Assembly (NCBI RefSeq): GCF_900456775.1
Contig: NZ_UAUL01000001.1
Coordinates: 124,001 to 188,000, forward strand
DNA length: 64,000 nucleotides
Direction: 5' to 3'
Source of the DNA: Sarcina ventriculi
GTDB taxonomy: Bacteria; Bacillota; Clostridia; Clostridiales; Clostridiaceae
How positions within the stretch are numbered: position 1 is the stretch's first letter; every line of letters begins with the position of its first letter. Of this stretch, positions 63,121-64,000 are shown in pieces. Below the pieces are notes generated by a model. That model did no database searches, was not told the DNA's origin, and saw only the letters and a list, made by a program, of their open reading frames with translations. A program made the position numbers and the translations under genes.

Positions 63121-64000
63121 TTAACTATTTTGCACTTTATTTCTTTTATTTTTTATAAGTATCATTATTTCTATGATAAAAGCTAAAATAATTCCAACAA
63201 CTAAACCATTACTTAAAAGAATTGTAACAGAGCTTGGCATATTTGCAAAAGCTGTTTTAGGAAGTCCCATTATTCCTATACCAGCGAATATAGGTATGCC
63301 GACAGAAAAATACATATCTTTTTTATTTTTAACATTTTCAAGTTCTTTTATAGCTGTTCCAAACATAGCGCTAAATATAGTAAAAATAGCTGCATATGCT
63401 ACTGGTGTTGGAAGTGTTGTAAAAAATGCCATTATAGGTGTTATTAAGCTTACTATTATAACTAAAATATTACCTATTAAAAATGTATTTTTTTTAGTAG
63501 ATTTTGTTTGGTCTATAAATGATGATATTGATATTGCAGTTATTCCTGCTGTTGATAAAAATATACCACTTAAAACTTGATTAAGCCCCATAATAACACC
63601 TGAACGTTTTATACTAACATCATAAGTTGTTTTATTATGTTTTTCTAAAATTGCCTTTATTACCTTTATTGAAGCAAGCATAGTACTTATTAAAATAAAT
63701 ACTGCAACTATTATAGAAGGTATCATACTAAGATTTGCTATTGGCATTCCAAATGGGAAAGGCGTTGGTAATTGAAAAAATGTATCTACTTTTGCCATAG
63801 GCTTAGTTAAGCCTAACACATAAAATAATGCCCAACCAACTATTATAACTACCATAAATGAATATGGAGCAATTTTTTTAACTTTTCTAAGTATAAGAGA
63901 TAAAATTACTAACGATACTGAACATGTTAAAACAGGAATTGATATAGTATTTCCTAAATATCCAATTCCACATAACCCTTTTACAAAGTCCATAGAAAGT
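63121..64000 (-). CDS. NCS2-family nucleobase (uracil/xanthine) permease, partial
   Basis: The gene runs off the right edge; the last ~293 codons are present. They carry about nine membrane helices and NCS2-like segments (TPFPFGMPIANLSMIPSI, GLNQVLSGIFLSTAGITAIS, and FIDQTKSTKKN). The apparent ATG at 63993 is internal, since the frame stays open to the window end. It probably imports uracil or xanthine by proton symport. Whether it carries a riboswitch lies outside this window. Confidence 0.75.
   Translation of the reverse strand, partial: LSMDFVKGLCGIGYLGNTISIPVLTCSVSLVILSLILRKVKKIAPYSFMVVIIVGWALFYVLGLTKPMAKVDTFFQLPTPFPFGMPIANLSMIPSIIVAVFILISTMLASIKVIKAILEKHNKTTYDVSIKRSGVIMGLNQVLSGIFLSTAGITAISISSFIDQTKSTKKNTFLIGNILVIIVSLITPIMAFFTTLPTPVAYAAIFTIFSAMFGTAIKELENVKNKKDMYFSVGIPIFAGIGIMGLPKTAFANMPSSVTILLSNGLVVGIILAFIIEIMILIKNKRNKVQNS

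Noticed and set aside
1-64000. CRISPR array, insertion sequence, prophage, tRNA or rRNA genes
   Set aside because: No regularly spaced repeats, transposase, phage genes, CCA-ended cloverleafs or rRNA motifs were seen on either strand by eye.

Overview
The window is very AT-rich DNA from a low-GC, Gram-positive, strictly anaerobic type of bacterium. Strong AGGAGG-type ribosome binding sites, TTG/GTG starts, dense U-rich hairpin terminators, citrate-lyase genes, two very large 2-hydroxyacyl-CoA dehydratase activase-like proteins and a TIGR04540-like small protein all point to Clostridium sensu stricto. I cannot name the species from sequence alone. About two thirds of the genes lie on the minus strand. 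I see no rRNA, tRNA, CRISPR array, insertion sequence or prophage; this is chromosomal housekeeping and metabolic DNA cut into many short operons.

Layout. 1-10 kb: a partial LacI regulator, then envelope genes (CvpA-like/transglutaminase fusion, coiled-coil plus 3D-domain protein, VanW protein), a HisJ-type phosphatase, an orphan histidine kinase, a UgtP-like glycolipid glucosyltransferase and an odd two-helix potassium channel. 10-16 kb: a HAD/Lrp/aminotransferase operon, an amino-acid permease, a polysaccharide deacetylase and a catalytically degenerate rhomboid with a Cys/His tail. 16-20 kb: tandem siroheme nitrite/sulfite reductase paralogues. 20-25 kb: arginase behind a 53-bp near-perfect palindrome, DegV, an M15 peptidase/EamA operon, a half-size glycosyltransferase-like protein and a CpsD-like protein with no Walker A loop. 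25-40 kb: two ~1400-residue activase paralogues bracket adenine deaminase (with an adenine-type purine riboswitch), carbonic anhydrase and a membrane protein, followed by two LysR regulators. 40-50 kb: an HD protein, a MarR/OhrR-like regulator with tandem operators ahead of a thioredoxin-reductase-like flavoprotein, PnuC, frameshifted citG, an MFS exporter, a frameshifted SorC-type regulator, an EamA transporter and a DUF1540 protein. 50-56 kb: a citrate-fermentation operon in the order malic-type enzyme, citC, citD, citE, citF, citX, unknown gene. 56-64 kb: small proteins, a calcium P-type ATPase, a molybdopterin oxidoreductase, a Dabb protein and a partial NCS2 permease.

How it fits together. 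The citrate operon would cleave citrate to acetate and oxaloacetate and decarboxylate the latter. It needs CitG and CitX to build the citrate-lyase prosthetic group, and citG lies 5 kb away with a one-base loss in a homopolymer. Adenine deaminase is controlled by what looks like a complete adenine aptamer. The MarR-type gene and the flavoprotein form a small redox module. Both frameshifts are single-base losses in A runs, so sequencing error must be excluded before calling them real.
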